Assembly (NCBI RefSeq): GCF_007989805.1 | Contig: NZ_BJUB01000014.1 | Coordinates: 62,001 to 126,000, forward strand | Direction: 5' to 3' | Source: Cellulomonas xylanilytica | GTDB lineage: Bacteria > Actinomycetota > Actinomycetes > Actinomycetales > Cellulomonadaceae | Length of the DNA stretch: 64,000 bases | Translations under genes and position numbers: made by a program | Notes under the pieces: generated by a model | Database searches by the model: none | The model's input: the letters and a program-made list of their open reading frames with translations, nothing else | Told to the model about the DNA's origin: nothing | Part shown: positions 1 through 8,657 of the stretch, piece after piece | Numbering within the stretch: position 1 is the first letter of the stretch | Layout of the letters: each line of letters opens with the position of its first letter

Positions 1-761
1 CCGGGCGCCGCGACGTGCAACGCGAATCCGCCGACCCCGCAGTACAGGTCCCACACGGTCCGCGGCGCCAGCTCCTCCACCCAGGACGCCGCGTGCCGGT
101 ACAGCGCGGCGGCGACCTCCGTGTTGGTCTGGAAGAAGCTCTGCGGGCGCAGGTGCAGGTCGATCCCGTTGACGCGCATCCGCAGGGTCTGGGTGTCCGT
201 CAGCAGGATCTCGCGGTCCCCCTCGAGCACCGCCTTGTGGTCCGGCAGCAGGTTCACGGACACCACCCGCAGCTGCGGCAGGGTCTCCAGCAACCACGGC
301 AGGTGCTTGCGGATCCGGGCCACGGGCTCCTGCGACCGCAGCACGAACCGGAGCATCACCTCGCCGTCCGGCGACTGCGTGACCAGCAGGTTCTTGAGCT
401 CACCGGTGCGCGCCGGGACGTCGTAGGGCGTGAGGCGCGCCCGGGTGACGAAGGCGGCGAGCACCGGGAACGTCGCGGCCAGCGAGCCGGGGTACAGCCC
501 GCAGCCCTGCAGGTCGACACCTTGACCCGTGCCGTCCAGGATGCCCAGCGTCGGGTGCTCGACCGTGCCGCCGACGACCATCTTCGCCTTGTTGCGGTAG
601 CCCGACTCGCGGCCGGTCACCGGCGGGAGCCACACGAGGTCGGCGCGCTCGCCCAGCAGGGTGGCGCAGTGCCGTTCCTTGTCGGCGACCTGCTCGCCGT
701 GCGGGCGGCCCATCCACGTGCAGGAGCGGCAGACCCCCGCGTCGAAGTAGGCACACCGCAT
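1..761 (-). CDS. rlmC: 23S rRNA (uracil-C5)-methyltransferase RlmC-like, 3' part missing
   Basis: SAM-dependent RNA methyltransferase of the RlmC/RlmD/TrmA family, which methylates C5 of a uracil in 23S rRNA. The ATG is at 761 and about 253 codons are visible before the frame leaves the window at base 1, so the C-terminal catalytic part is missing. The N-terminus reads MRCAYFDAGVCRSC followed by TW and further Cys residues, the Cys pattern that binds a 4Fe-4S cluster in RlmC/RlmD. Later segments SGYRNKAKMVV, LRPQSFFQTN and VWDLYCGVGGF match the family, the last being the start of the SAM-binding motif I. A stand-alone TRAM domain is absent, which favours RlmC over RlmD. The choice between RlmC and a close paralogue is inference. 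Confidence 0.88.
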   Translation of the reverse strand, partial: MRCAYFDAGVCRSCTWMGRPHGEQVADKERHCATLLGERADLVWLPPVTGRESGYRNKAKMVVGGTVEHPTLGILDGTGQGVDLQGCGLYPGSLAATFPVLAAFVTRARLTPYDVPARTGELKNLLVTQSPDGEVMLRFVLRSQEPVARIRKHLPWLLETLPQLRVVSVNLLPDHKAVLEGDREILLTDTQTLRMRVNGIDLHLRPQSFFQTNTEVAAALYRHAASWVEELAPRTVWDLYCGVGGFALHVAAP

Positions 762-874
762 GATCGGAAAGCCTACGTGGACGCGGGAAACGGCCGGACG
801 GCTGCCACGGAGCGGCGCTAGGGTGGGCGGGCCGCGACGGGCGCAGGGCCCGCCCTCGTCGACAGGAGCCCGTC

Positions 875-1678
875 GTGCCGCACCGGACCGCTCTGCTGTG
901 GGCCCTCGCAGGCGGCACGCTCCTCGCCGGCTGCGCCGAGAGCACCACCGAGACGCTCCCGCCCGCCGTCCCGCCCGTGGAGCGCCCGGCACCCGGACCC
1001 CTCTCCGCCTACCTCGAGCAGGTCGACGCGGGGTCGATGGCGCGGATCGACGAGGACCGGACGCGGGCATGCGTCGCCGACGCCGGCTTCCTGTACTGGC
1101 CGGACGACCCCCACAACGAGCTCTCCCAGGACACCCTCCCGTTCGCGCGCGCGTGGGGGTACGGCGGTCTGAGCATCAGCGTGCCGACGGCGGCCGAGCA
1201 GAACACCGCCTACGCCGGGACGCTCTCCCCGCAGGACCGCGAACGGTACGAGGCGGTGCTCGACGGCTGCGCGACCGCACCCGTGCTGGAGCCTGCGCAG
1301 GACTGGGCGTCCGACCCCGACTTCGCCGGCCTGCACGCGGACTACGAGGAGTGGATCTTCGCCGCGATCGACGACCCTCGAGTGCACGCGGGCGACGCGG
1401 CGTGGTCCGCCTGCATGTCCGAGGCCGGACACGACGTCGCGACCCCGGACGAGGCAGAGCTGCAGGCGTCCGCCGCGACCCACGGCGGCAACGTCCTCTT
1501 CACCGACGACCCCGAGGTCCAGGCGGCGGAGATCGCCCTGGCGGTCGCCGACCTCACCTGCCGCGACTCGACCGGGTACCGGGAGACGACCCGAGCCGCC
1601 TGGCACACCCTCCAGCAGGAGTTCGTGGACGCGCACCGTGAGCAGCTCGAGGCGCTGGTCGACGCGCACGCGCTCTGA
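875..1678 (+). CDS. Putative exported lipoprotein, function unknown
   Basis: Encodes 267 residues starting at GTG 875, with GACAGGAG at 861-868 as ribosome binding site. The N-terminus MPHRTALLWALAGGTLLAGC is a short type II signal peptide with lipobox LAGC (Cys20 lipidated), so the mature protein should be anchored to the outer face of the membrane. The remainder is acidic, with Cys residues near 63, 113, 182 and 231 in a spacing that could form two disulfides. It contains YLEQVDAGSMARIDEDRTRAC and a repeated style of C-x-x-DAGF / C-MSEAGH. I recognise no enzymatic motif. It stands alone between the divergent rlmC and a convergent DinB-fold gene. Exported location is well supported; the role is unknown. 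Confidence 0.75.
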   Translation: MPHRTALLWALAGGTLLAGCAESTTETLPPAVPPVERPAPGPLSAYLEQVDAGSMARIDEDRTRACVADAGFLYWPDDPHNELSQDTLPFARAWGYGGLSISVPTAAEQNTAYAGTLSPQDRERYEAVLDGCATAPVLEPAQDWASDPDFAGLHADYEEWIFAAIDDPRVHAGDAAWSACMSEAGHDVATPDEAELQASAATHGGNVLFTDDPEVQAAEIALAVADLTCRDSTGYRETTRAAWHTLQQEFVDAHREQLEALVDAHAL

Positions 1679-1693
1679 GCCGGCCGGCTCGCG

Positions 1694-2209
1694 TCATACC
1701 CGGCGCGAGCGCTCCAGGAGACCACGAACGTACGACGCCTGGCCGGCGTGCTGCAGGCTGTCGCCGACGACGCTGACCAGCCGGACGCCGAGCGTCACGG
1801 GCGGGTCCCACCCCTCGTCGACCACCCGGTCGAGGTCCGCCTCGGACAGACCGGCGAGGTAGTCCTGCGTGCGGTCCGCGACCGCACGGGCGTACGCGAG
1901 CAGCAGCTCCGACGACACCCGGACGCGGCCCACGTCCTGCGCACTCATGCCGTACCCCGTCTCCGCGTCGTCGAACGGGAGGTCGAAGCGGTCCGCCCAG
2001 CCCTGCGCCGTCCACACCGGCTCCGTGCCGGCGACGTCCGCGACCTGCGCGTCCTCGCCGCGCGCGGCGTGCCACGCGAGCCACGCGACGGAGTTCGCCT
2101 CGGGGTCGGGGCGGAACGCCAGCTCGTCGACGCTCAACCCGTCGACGGCGCGCGTCAGCACCCCTTCCACCCGCCCGAACGACTCGACCAGCAGCCCGGC
2201 CACGTCCAT
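1694..2209 (-). CDS. DinB-fold (mycothiol-dependent-type) protein
   Basis: A 171-residue protein of the DinB/DUF664 four-helix-bundle superfamily, whose actinobacterial members include mycothiol-dependent maleylpyruvate isomerase and mycothiol S-transferases. The family pattern is clear: MDVAGLLVESFGRVEGVL at the start, SVAWLAWHAARGEDAQVAD with the first metal-binding His (WHAARGED), and SLQHAGQASYVRGLLE with the second His near the C-terminus. The conserved WTAQGWADRF segment is typical of the actinobacterial branch. Start ATG at 2209 has GAGG about 10 bases upstream. It is convergent with the lipoprotein gene (15-base gap). A thiol-dependent transferase or detoxification role is family knowledge; the substrate cannot be read. 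Confidence 0.85.
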   Translation of the reverse strand: MDVAGLLVESFGRVEGVLTRAVDGLSVDELAFRPDPEANSVAWLAWHAARGEDAQVADVAGTEPVWTAQGWADRFDLPFDDAETGYGMSAQDVGRVRVSSELLLAYARAVADRTQDYLAGLSEADLDRVVDEGWDPPVTLGVRLVSVVGDSLQHAGQASYVRGLLERSRRV

Positions 2210-2287
2210 GCAGCACCATCCTCGTCTCGGTCCCGCCGAGGCTACGTCGGGCCGCCGGGGTACGCGCGACGGGAGATGATCGGTGCC

Positions 2288-2584
2288 GTGACCTTCGAGT
2301 TCGATGCCCCGCTGTGGCGCTGGGACGCCCGCCGGACCGACGTGTGGACCTTCGTCAGCCTCCCCACGCACGTCGCCGACGAGGTGCTGGACCTCGTCGG
2401 CGACGCTGCTCGAGGGTTCGGGTCGGTCCGCGTCGAGGTGACCGTCGGCGCGACCGTCTGGCGGACGTCGATCTTCCCGTCCACCGACACCTACGTGCTG
2501 CCGGTGAAGAAGGCGGTGCGCCGGGCCGAGGAGCTCGACGTCGGCGACACCGTCCGGGTGCACCTCACCCTGGTGGACTTCTAG
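2288..2584 (+). CDS. DUF1905 domain protein
   Basis: Encodes 98 residues beginning VTFEFDAPLWRW, which is the DUF1905 signature start, followed by VWTFVSLPTHVADEV, GSVRVEVTVGATVWRTSIFP and KKAVRRAEELDVGDTVRVHLTL. It is a small beta-barrel-like domain found alone or fused to YdeI-type domains; its biochemical function is not established. GTG 2288 was chosen because GGGAG at 2271-2275 lies 12 bases upstream. The in-frame ATG at 2276 directly abuts that GGGAG and would leave no spacing. Its stop codon overlaps the end of the convergent hydrolase-glycosyltransferase gene by four bases, so the two transcripts run into each other. Confidence 0.8.
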   Translation: MTFEFDAPLWRWDARRTDVWTFVSLPTHVADEVLDLVGDAARGFGSVRVEVTVGATVWRTSIFPSTDTYVLPVKKAVRRAEELDVGDTVRVHLTLVDF

Positions 2585-4752
2585 ACGAGGTCCGCCAGGA
2601 GCGCGGCCGCCCGCGCCGCGCCGTCCGTCGCGACCGGGCGGTACCGCACGTCGCGGCTGGCCTCCTTCACGATGGCCTCCGCCAGGGCGTCCGGGTCCAG
2701 CGCGTCCTCGTAGGCCAGGTGCCGTCCCGCCTCGTAGCGGTCGAGCCGCTTGCGCACGTGCAGGTTCTGCTCGAAGTGGTGCCGCAGCGGCACGTACACG
2801 AACGGCTTGTTCAGGGCCGTCAGCTCCATGGTCGTCGTGAGGCCGCCCTGGACCACCGCGACGTCGCACGCGGCGAGGTGGCGGAACAGGTCCGGGACGT
2901 ACCCGAGCACGGTCGACCCGTCGTGCGCGGGGAGCGACGACGGGTCGATCCGCGGGCCGGTGACGAACGCGAACCGGAGCTCCGGCGCCAGCTGGCGGAC
3001 CAGCGGCACGACGTCCATGACGCGGCGCAGCAGCGACGTGCCGACGCCGGACCCGCCGACCGTGACCAGGCAGAGCCTCTCCCCCGGACCCACCCCGAGC
3101 TCCGCGCGCAGCCGCTCGGTGCCCTCCAGCTGGGCGGGGTCGAACCCGGTCACGTACCCGGCGAAGTCGAAGTTCTCCTGCGTCCACGTCCGGATGCTCG
3201 GCAGGCCGGGCCCGAAGTCGTCGTCCACGACGTCGTCCGGGTCCCCGACGAACACCGACCGGTCCCGCACGCGGGCGAACCGGGCGCGCTGCTCGATCAT
3301 CTCCGCGTTGTAGTCCGCGGTCAGCGCCGCCTCGCGCGGGCCACCGTCGGGCATCGGCAGCCAGCCGACGAAGTCGGTCATCCAGGCGAACGAGAAGCGC
3401 TTGAGCTCCGGGTTCTCGTGCAGGAAGTAGTCGACGTCCCACGCCTCGTCCCCGATGACCAGGTCGTAGCCACCGTCGGCCACCACCTCGTCGAACACCA
3501 TGAAGTTGTTCACCAGGATCTCGTCCATGCGGCGGATCGCCTGGAACGCGTGCAGGTCGTGCTCCCCCGCCTCGTGCTCGATGTGCCCGGACTCGTTGCG
3601 AAGCCACGCCGACGCCGGGTGCACCCGCTCGCCGTGCTGCGCGAGCACCGCGGTCACCGGGTCCTGCGCGAGCCAGTCGATCTGCAGCCCGGGCCGCCGC
3701 GCCCGCAGCTCCGCCGCGATCGCGACGTCGCGCTGGGCGTGCCCCAGCCCGATCGGCGACGAGAGGTACAGCGCCTTCGGTGGCCGGCGCGCCGCACGGG
3801 TCCACGTCGTCCTGGGCGGCCGGGGCGCGAAGCGGTCGACGAACTGCGCGATCAGGTGGTTGACCTTCACCGGGTCGCGCGCCGACGGACCGTGCCCCGC
3901 GTGCTCGAGGAGCACCAGCTCCCCGCCGGTCAGCTCGGCCAGCCGCTCACCGAACTCGGCCGGCCGGATGCGGTCCTCGGTGCCGTGCACCACGACGACC
4001 GGGCACGTCACCTGCCGGGCCAGCAGGGCCACCGGCTCGCACACCGCTCCGTCGCACCCCAGGCGCCCCGCGGTGGTGTCCGCCAGGACCTGCGGCGAGA
4101 TCTCGTGCGCCCAGCCGACGCAGTCCTCGATCTGCTTGGTCGAGTGCGGCTCGGAGAACATCTTCTGGAAGAAGAACTCCGTGAAGTCGTCGTAGCCGCC
4201 GCCCAGCCAGTAGTGCTTGTTGTACTTGGCCCACCCGTCCGTCGAGTCGAGGGGCTCGTCCCACGGCACGTGGTCACGGCCGGGCGTGGCCACGTCCAGC
4301 CCGCACGACGGGGCGATCGCCATGATCCCCAGGACCCTGTCCGGGTCACCCGCCGCGACATGCACTGCCCAGGACGCGCCGCACGACTCGGTGACGAGGA
4401 CGGCCTTCTCCGTCCCGGTCGCGTCGAGCACGGCCAGGATGTCGTCGGCGTACTGCCGGTCCGTGTACGCGTCGGCGCCGTCGGGCCGGCCCGAGCGGCC
4501 GCTGCCCCGGCCGTCGAACGTGATGACCCGGTAGTGCCGCGCGAGGAAGCCGAGCTGTGCCTTCCAGAACCGCGAGGGGACGATCGACCAGGTGGGCACC
4601 AGGACCACGGTCGTGCCGTGGTCCTGGTGGTACACCTCGTAGGCGAGCGGGACCCCGTCGCGCTCGGCGACGCCAGCGACGTCCGGGTCCGCTGCTCTGC
4701 TCGGGTCCGTGCCCACCCGTGCAGTCTTCTCCTCGCGGGGGCTCCGCGTCAC
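2581..4752 (-). CDS. Alpha/beta hydrolase fused to a MurG/MGT-type glycosyltransferase
   Basis: A 723-residue two-domain protein. Residues ~20-310 form an alpha/beta hydrolase: VVLVPTWSI (oxyanion region), FDGRGSGRSGRPDG, the nucleophile elbow TESCGAS in place of the usual GHSMG, the acid in HGTEDRIRP, and the catalytic His in EHAGHGPSARDP. After a basic linker (RTTWTRAARRPPKA), residues ~330-723 form a GT-B glycosyltransferase: LYLSSPIGLGHAQRDVAIA at the acceptor-side N-terminus, VGGSGVGTSLL, and VVQGGLTTTMELTALNKP, the nucleotide-sugar loop of the UGT/MGT/MurG type. GTG 4752 overlaps the stop of the upstream methyltransferase (GTGA) with GAGGT before it, so the two are translationally coupled. 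Substrates are unknown. The two domains may act consecutively on one lipid or secondary metabolite (inference). Confidence 0.83.
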   Translation of the reverse strand: MTRSPREEKTARVGTDPSRAADPDVAGVAERDGVPLAYEVYHQDHGTTVVLVPTWSIVPSRFWKAQLGFLARHYRVITFDGRGSGRSGRPDGADAYTDRQYADDILAVLDATGTEKAVLVTESCGASWAVHVAAGDPDRVLGIMAIAPSCGLDVATPGRDHVPWDEPLDSTDGWAKYNKHYWLGGGYDDFTEFFFQKMFSEPHSTKQIEDCVGWAHEISPQVLADTTAGRLGCDGAVCEPVALLARQVTCPVVVVHGTEDRIRPAEFGERLAELTGGELVLLEHAGHGPSARDPVKVNHLIAQFVDRFAPRPPRTTWTRAARRPPKALYLSSPIGLGHAQRDVAIAAELRARRPGLQIDWLAQDPVTAVLAQHGERVHPASAWLRNESGHIEHEAGEHDLHAFQAIRRMDEILVNNFMVFDEVVADGGYDLVIGDEAWDVDYFLHENPELKRFSFAWMTDFVGWLPMPDGGPREAALTADYNAEMIEQRARFARVRDRSVFVGDPDDVVDDDFGPGLPSIRTWTQENFDFAGYVTGFDPAQLEGTERLRAELGVGPGERLCLVTVGGSGVGTSLLRRVMDVVPLVRQLAPELRFAFVTGPRIDPSSLPAHDGSTVLGYVPDLFRHLAACDVAVVQGGLTTTMELTALNKPFVYVPLRHHFEQNLHVRKRLDRYEAGRHLAYEDALDPDALAEAIVKEASRDVRYRPVATDGAARAAALLADLV

Positions 4753-5837
4753 GGGCGTACCTCGAACACGTTGTTGAACGGGGTGGTCGCGGCGGTGCGG
4801 AACCCGGTGAACCCCGCGGCCGTGGAGACGTCGCGGATCTTCGCCGGGCCGGCCTGCGTGCCGAGCGCCAGACCGACGTCCTGGCTCAGCGACGCCGGGG
4901 TGCACAGCAGCGTGGAGAAGCCGTAGTACGCCCGCCCGACCGTGTTCAGGTTGTCCTCGACGCGGTCGCCCGCCATCGGCTCGACGACCATCCACGTGCC
5001 GTCCTCGGCGATCGCCTCGCGCACGTGCCGGGCCGCGCCCACCGGGTCGCCCATGTCGTGCAGGCAGTCGAACATCGCGACCAGGTCGTACCCGGTCCCG
5101 GTGAACCCGGTCGCGGGCGTGACCTCGAACGTCACGCGGTCGGACACCCCGGCGGCCGCCGCGCGCTCGCGGGCGACCGCGATCGACTCCGCGTGGTAGT
5201 CGGACCCGACGAACGTCGCGTTCGGGAACGCCTTAGCCAGCAGGATCGTCGACGCGCCGTGACCGCAGCCGACGTCGGCGACCGTGCCGCCCGCCGCGAG
5301 CTTCGCCGCGACGCCGTCGAGCGCGGGGATCCACTCGTTGAGCAGGTGCCCGTTGTACATCGTGCGGAAGAACCGCTCGCACCCGTGGTGCACGTCGGTG
5401 TTGTGCTCGTGCCAGCCCATGCCGTCGCCGTCGCGCGCCGCCTGGTAGATGCGCTCGGCGTCGTGCACGGTGCCCAGCGCCAGCTGGAAGAACCCGGCCA
5501 GGTAGGCGGGACTCGTCGGGTCCGCGAGCGCGACGGCGTGCTCGGCCGGCAGCGTGTACCGGCGCGTCTCGGCGTCGTACTCGACGATCGCGCCCGCCGC
5601 CTGGTTGTTCAGCCACTCGCGGGCGTAGTGCTCGCTGGTGCCGGTCTGCTCGGCCAGCTCCGCGGGCGTGACCGGGCGGCCGTCGGCCATGGCGGTGTAG
5701 TAGCCCAGCTTGTCGCCCATCACGACGAGCGCGGTGTTCAGCGTGGCACCGACCTCGTCGACGGCGCGAAAGACGAAGGACATGAGCTTGTCGGGGTCGA
5801 TGGTCCGCTGGGTCTGCGCGGGCAGGGTGTCAGTCAT
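4749..5837 (-). CDS. Class I SAM-dependent methyltransferase
   Basis: A 362-residue cytosolic methyltransferase. An N-terminal winged-helix dimerisation-like region (GYYTAMADGRPVTPAELAEQTG, YAREWLNNQAAGAIVEYD) precedes a Rossmann domain with motif I VADVGCGHGASTILLAKAFP (~residues 185-205), FVGSDYHAESIAVAR as motif II, and YDLVAMFDCLHDMGDPVGAARH as motif post-II/III. The architecture resembles small-molecule O-methyltransferases rather than rRNA or protein methyltransferases. ATG 5837 has AGGAGAAG upstream. It is first in a two-gene operon with the hydrolase-glycosyltransferase fusion, overlapping it by four bases, and divergent from a LAL regulator that probably controls the pair. The acceptor is not identifiable. 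Confidence 0.88.
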   Translation of the reverse strand: MTDTLPAQTQRTIDPDKLMSFVFRAVDEVGATLNTALVVMGDKLGYYTAMADGRPVTPAELAEQTGTSEHYAREWLNNQAAGAIVEYDAETRRYTLPAEHAVALADPTSPAYLAGFFQLALGTVHDAERIYQAARDGDGMGWHEHNTDVHHGCERFFRTMYNGHLLNEWIPALDGVAAKLAAGGTVADVGCGHGASTILLAKAFPNATFVGSDYHAESIAVARERAAAAGVSDRVTFEVTPATGFTGTGYDLVAMFDCLHDMGDPVGAARHVREAIAEDGTWMVVEPMAGDRVEDNLNTVGRAYYGFSTLLCTPASLSQDVGLALGTQAGPAKIRDVSTAAGFTGFRTAATTPFNNVFEVRP

Positions 5838-5895
5838 GGTGATGCTTCTCCTGGAAGAGGTGTCGGATATGTCGCTTCCGACCCTGGCGGTCGCC

Positions 5896-5920
5896 GGGTC
5901 CCCGTCGCATCAGGGGACCC
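5896..5920. promoter_or_regulatory. Inverted repeat between the methyltransferase operon and the LAL regulator
   Basis: GGGTCCCC at 5896-5903 and GGGGACCC at 5913-5920 form perfect 8-bp arms around a 9-base spacer, in the 110-bp divergent intergenic region. The spacing is suitable for a dimeric DNA-binding protein and it lies just upstream of the regulator promoter. A role as operator for the LuxR-type regulator is inference; it could alternatively form a hairpin in RNA. Confidence 0.45.
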
Positions 5921-5935
5921 CCCTGGTGTGCTCCC

Positions 5936-5941
5936 TAGACT
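5936..5941 (+). promoter_or_regulatory. -10 box of a probable leaderless LAL regulator transcript
   Basis: TAGACT lies 6 bases before the GTG start at 5948 and there is no Shine-Dalgarno sequence. This is the arrangement of a leaderless actinobacterial mRNA whose first base is near the start codon. No good -35 hexamer is visible at 17 bases upstream. Confidence 0.45.
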
Positions 5942-5947
5942 CGGTCC

Positions 5948-8653
5948 GTGCTGGTCGGACGCGAGCGCGAACGGCAGGTCATCAGCAGGCTGGTGGCCTC
6001 CGCACGCGTGGGTGAGAGCGGCACTCTGCTGCTGGCCGGCGAGGCGGGGATCGGCAAGAGCGCCCTGCTCGAGGACGCCGCGGCGGCGGTCGGTGGCGCG
6101 GGCATGCGCGTGCTGCGCGCGGCCGGGGTGGACTCCGAGCGCGAGGTGCCGTTCGGGGGGCTCCTGCAGCTCCTGCGGCCGGTGCTCGGCCACCTCGACG
6201 CCATCCCTCCGCCCCAGGCCGAGGCCCTGGGCTCCGCGCTCGCCGTGCTGCCCGGATCGGGCGGCGAGCGGTTCGCGGTCGGTGCCGCGGTGCTCAGCCT
6301 GCTCAGCCGCGTGGCCGAGGACCAGCCGCTCGCCGTGATCGTCGACGACGCGCACCTGCTCGACCCGCCCTCCGCGCAGGCGCTGTGCTTCGCGGCCCGC
6401 CGCCTCACCGCCGACCCGGTCGTCGTCCTGCTCGCCGCGCGCGACGAGCCGTCGGTGGTCCGCTCGGCAGGGCTCCCGGAGCTCGTGGTGGGCGGTCTGG
6501 CGGCGGCGGACGCGGAGTCGCTGGCGGCCGGGCTCGGCCACCGCCTCTCCGCCGAGGCGCGCTCGCGGCTGCTCGCGTCGGCCGGAGGCAACCCGCTCGC
6601 CCTGCTGGAGCTCACCGACGAGGGGTTCGGCGCGCTCCCGCCCGGCGCGCCGGTGCCGGTCCCGGCGTCGTTGGCCCGGACGTTCGCGCGCCGCGCCGAC
6701 GCCCTCCCGGCGGACACCCGGACCGCGCTGCTGGTCGCGGCGGCGGCCGGGGGTGACGTCGCGACGGTCACGAGCGCCTGTGCGGTGCTGGGGGTCTCCG
6801 TCGGCGACCTCGACGAGGCGGCGCGGGAAGGGCTGCTCACCGTCGACGCCACCCGCATCGCCTTCCGCCACGACCTGGTCCGCTCCGGCATCTACGCCGA
6901 GTCGAGCCCGACGGCCCGCCGCGCCGTGCACGCGGCGCTGGCCCGGTCCGTCCCGGCCGGTGACGTCGACCGACGCGCCTGGCACCTGGGCGAGGCGACG
7001 GCCGCCCCGGACGCGTCCGTGGCGGCCGTGCTCGACGACGCCGCGTCGCGCGCGCGGGCCCGAGGGGCGTGGGCGGTGGCGTCCGCCGGGTTCGAGCGGG
7101 CGGCTCGACTGAGCCCGGACCCGGCGGAGCGCGTCGAGCGCCTCGTCTCGGCCGCCGAGAGCGCCTGGCACGCCGGGTTCCCCGACGCGGCCCGTGACCT
7201 GCTCGACCGGGCGTCCGCACTCCCGCAGGCCCCGCCGCTGCGGACCCGCGCCGCCGCTCTCGACGGTGCCGTCGCGGCGCGGACCGGCGCCGTGGAACGG
7301 GCTCGGGACGTCTTCCTCGACGCGGGGGCGCGCGCGGCCGACGACGACCCGGACACGGCCGTCCTGCTGCTGGCCGAGGCCATCCTGGCCAGCCAGTTCG
7401 CCGGGGACGTCGCCACGGCCGAACGTGCCGCGGCACTCATCGCGCAGCTCGAGCCGCGGACCGCACGCGCCCGGTGGGTCGGCTCCATGGCCACCGCCGT
7501 CGCGGACATCCTGGCCGGCCAGGGTGGCCCCGACCTGCTGCGCGCGTCCATGGCCGGGGTCGAGGTGGCCGTCGACGACCCGCAGCTGGCTCCGTGGCTC
7601 GTGGTGCTGCCGCTCTTCCTGCGGGAGAGCTCGGTGGGCCGCGACGTCATCCCGACCGTCGTCGCGCACTCACGGCGCCGCAGCGACATCGGCGGGCTGC
7701 CGATGCTGCTGTTCTACGTCGCCCGCGACCAGGCCACCACCGACCGCTGGGACGACGCCGTCGCCGGCTACACCGAGGCGATCCAGCTGGCCCGCGAGGC
7801 CGGGCAGGCCACCGACGTCACCGCGTGCCTGGCCGGGCTCTCGTGGCTGGAGGCGCGCCGGGGCGACGTCGACGCCTGCCGGGCGCACGCCGAGGAGGCG
7901 CTGGAGCTCGCCCGCGAGCACCACCTGGGGTTCTTCCAGACCTGGGCCATGACCGCGCTGGCCGAGCTGGAGCTCGGACTCGGCAGGACCGACGCGGCGC
8001 TCGAGAGGTTCCGCGAGCTGGACGCCGTCCTGGCCGACCTGGGCCTGGTGGACGTCGACATCTCGCCCGCCGCCGAGATGGTCGAGGTCCTGGTGCGCCT
8101 GGGGATGGCCGACGAGGCGAGCGCCCTGGCCGCCTCCCTGACCGAGCGCGCCGAGGTCAAGGGCCAGCCCTGGTCGCTGGCCCGTGCCGCCCGCGCCGCC
8201 GGCCTGACCTGCCCCGACGCCGACGTCGACGTGTGCTTCCCGGTCGCCCTCGCCTACCACCAGCACACTCCCGACGACTTCGAGGCGGCACGCACGGAGC
8301 TCGCCTACGGCTCCCGCCTGCGCCGCCTGAAGCGCCGCGTCGACGCCCGCCCGCACCTGCGGGCGGCCCTGGCCGCGTTCGAGCGCCTGGGCGCCGTGCC
8401 GTGGGCCGACCAGGCCGCCGCCGAGCTGCGCGCCACCGGCGAGACCGCGCAGCGCCGCACCACCACCGGGCTCGACCACCTGACGCCCCAGGAGCTGCAG
8501 GTCGCCCGCATGCTCGCGGCCGGACGGACCACCCGGGAGACCGGCGCCGCGCTGTTCCTCAGCCCCAAGACCATCGAGTACCACCGGCGCAACGTCTACC
8601 TGAAGCTCGGGATCCGGTCCCGCGAGGAGCTGGCCGACGCGTTCCCGGAGTGA
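5948..8653 (+). CDS. LAL-family LuxR transcriptional regulator (AAA ATPase + HTH)
   Basis: A 901-residue large ATP-binding regulator of the LuxR family (LAL/MalT-like STAND architecture). GTG 5948 gives MLVGRERERQ. Walker A GEAGIGKS is at residues 31-38, the Walker B-type strand is LAVIVDDAHLLD, a long TPR-like alpha-helical middle follows, and the C-terminal LuxR HTH is LTPQELQVARMLAAGRTTRE with LSPKTIEYHRRNVYLKLGI. Such proteins bind an inducer, oligomerise with ATP and activate adjacent operons. It is divergent from the methyltransferase/hydrolase-glycosyltransferase operon, the natural candidate target. It ends four bases before the convergent VOC gene. Effector unknown. Confidence 0.92.
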   Translation: MLVGRERERQVISRLVASARVGESGTLLLAGEAGIGKSALLEDAAAAVGGAGMRVLRAAGVDSEREVPFGGLLQLLRPVLGHLDAIPPPQAEALGSALAVLPGSGGERFAVGAAVLSLLSRVAEDQPLAVIVDDAHLLDPPSAQALCFAARRLTADPVVVLLAARDEPSVVRSAGLPELVVGGLAAADAESLAAGLGHRLSAEARSRLLASAGGNPLALLELTDEGFGALPPGAPVPVPASLARTFARRADALPADTRTALLVAAAAGGDVATVTSACAVLGVSVGDLDEAAREGLLTVDATRIAFRHDLVRSGIYAESSPTARRAVHAALARSVPAGDVDRRAWHLGEATAAPDASVAAVLDDAASRARARGAWAVASAGFERAARLSPDPAERVERLVSAAESAWHAGFPDAARDLLDRASALPQAPPLRTRAAALDGAVAARTGAVERARDVFLDAGARAADDDPDTAVLLLAEAILASQFAGDVATAERAAALIAQLEPRTARARWVGSMATAVADILAGQGGPDLLRASMAGVEVAVDDPQLAPWLVVLPLFLRESSVGRDVIPTVVAHSRRRSDIGGLPMLLFYVARDQATTDRWDDAVAGYTEAIQLAREAGQATDVTACLAGLSWLEARRGDVDACRAHAEEALELAREHHLGFFQTWAMTALAELELGLGRTDAALERFRELDAVLADLGLVDVDISPAAEMVEVLVRLGMADEASALAASLTERAEVKGQPWSLARAARAAGLTCPDADVDVCFPVALAYHQHTPDDFEAARTELAYGSRLRRLKRRVDARPHLRAALAAFERLGAVPWADQAAAELRATGETAQRRTTTGLDHLTPQELQVARMLAAGRTTRETGAALFLSPKTIEYHRRNVYLKLGIRSREELADAFPE

Positions 8654-8657
8654 GCGC

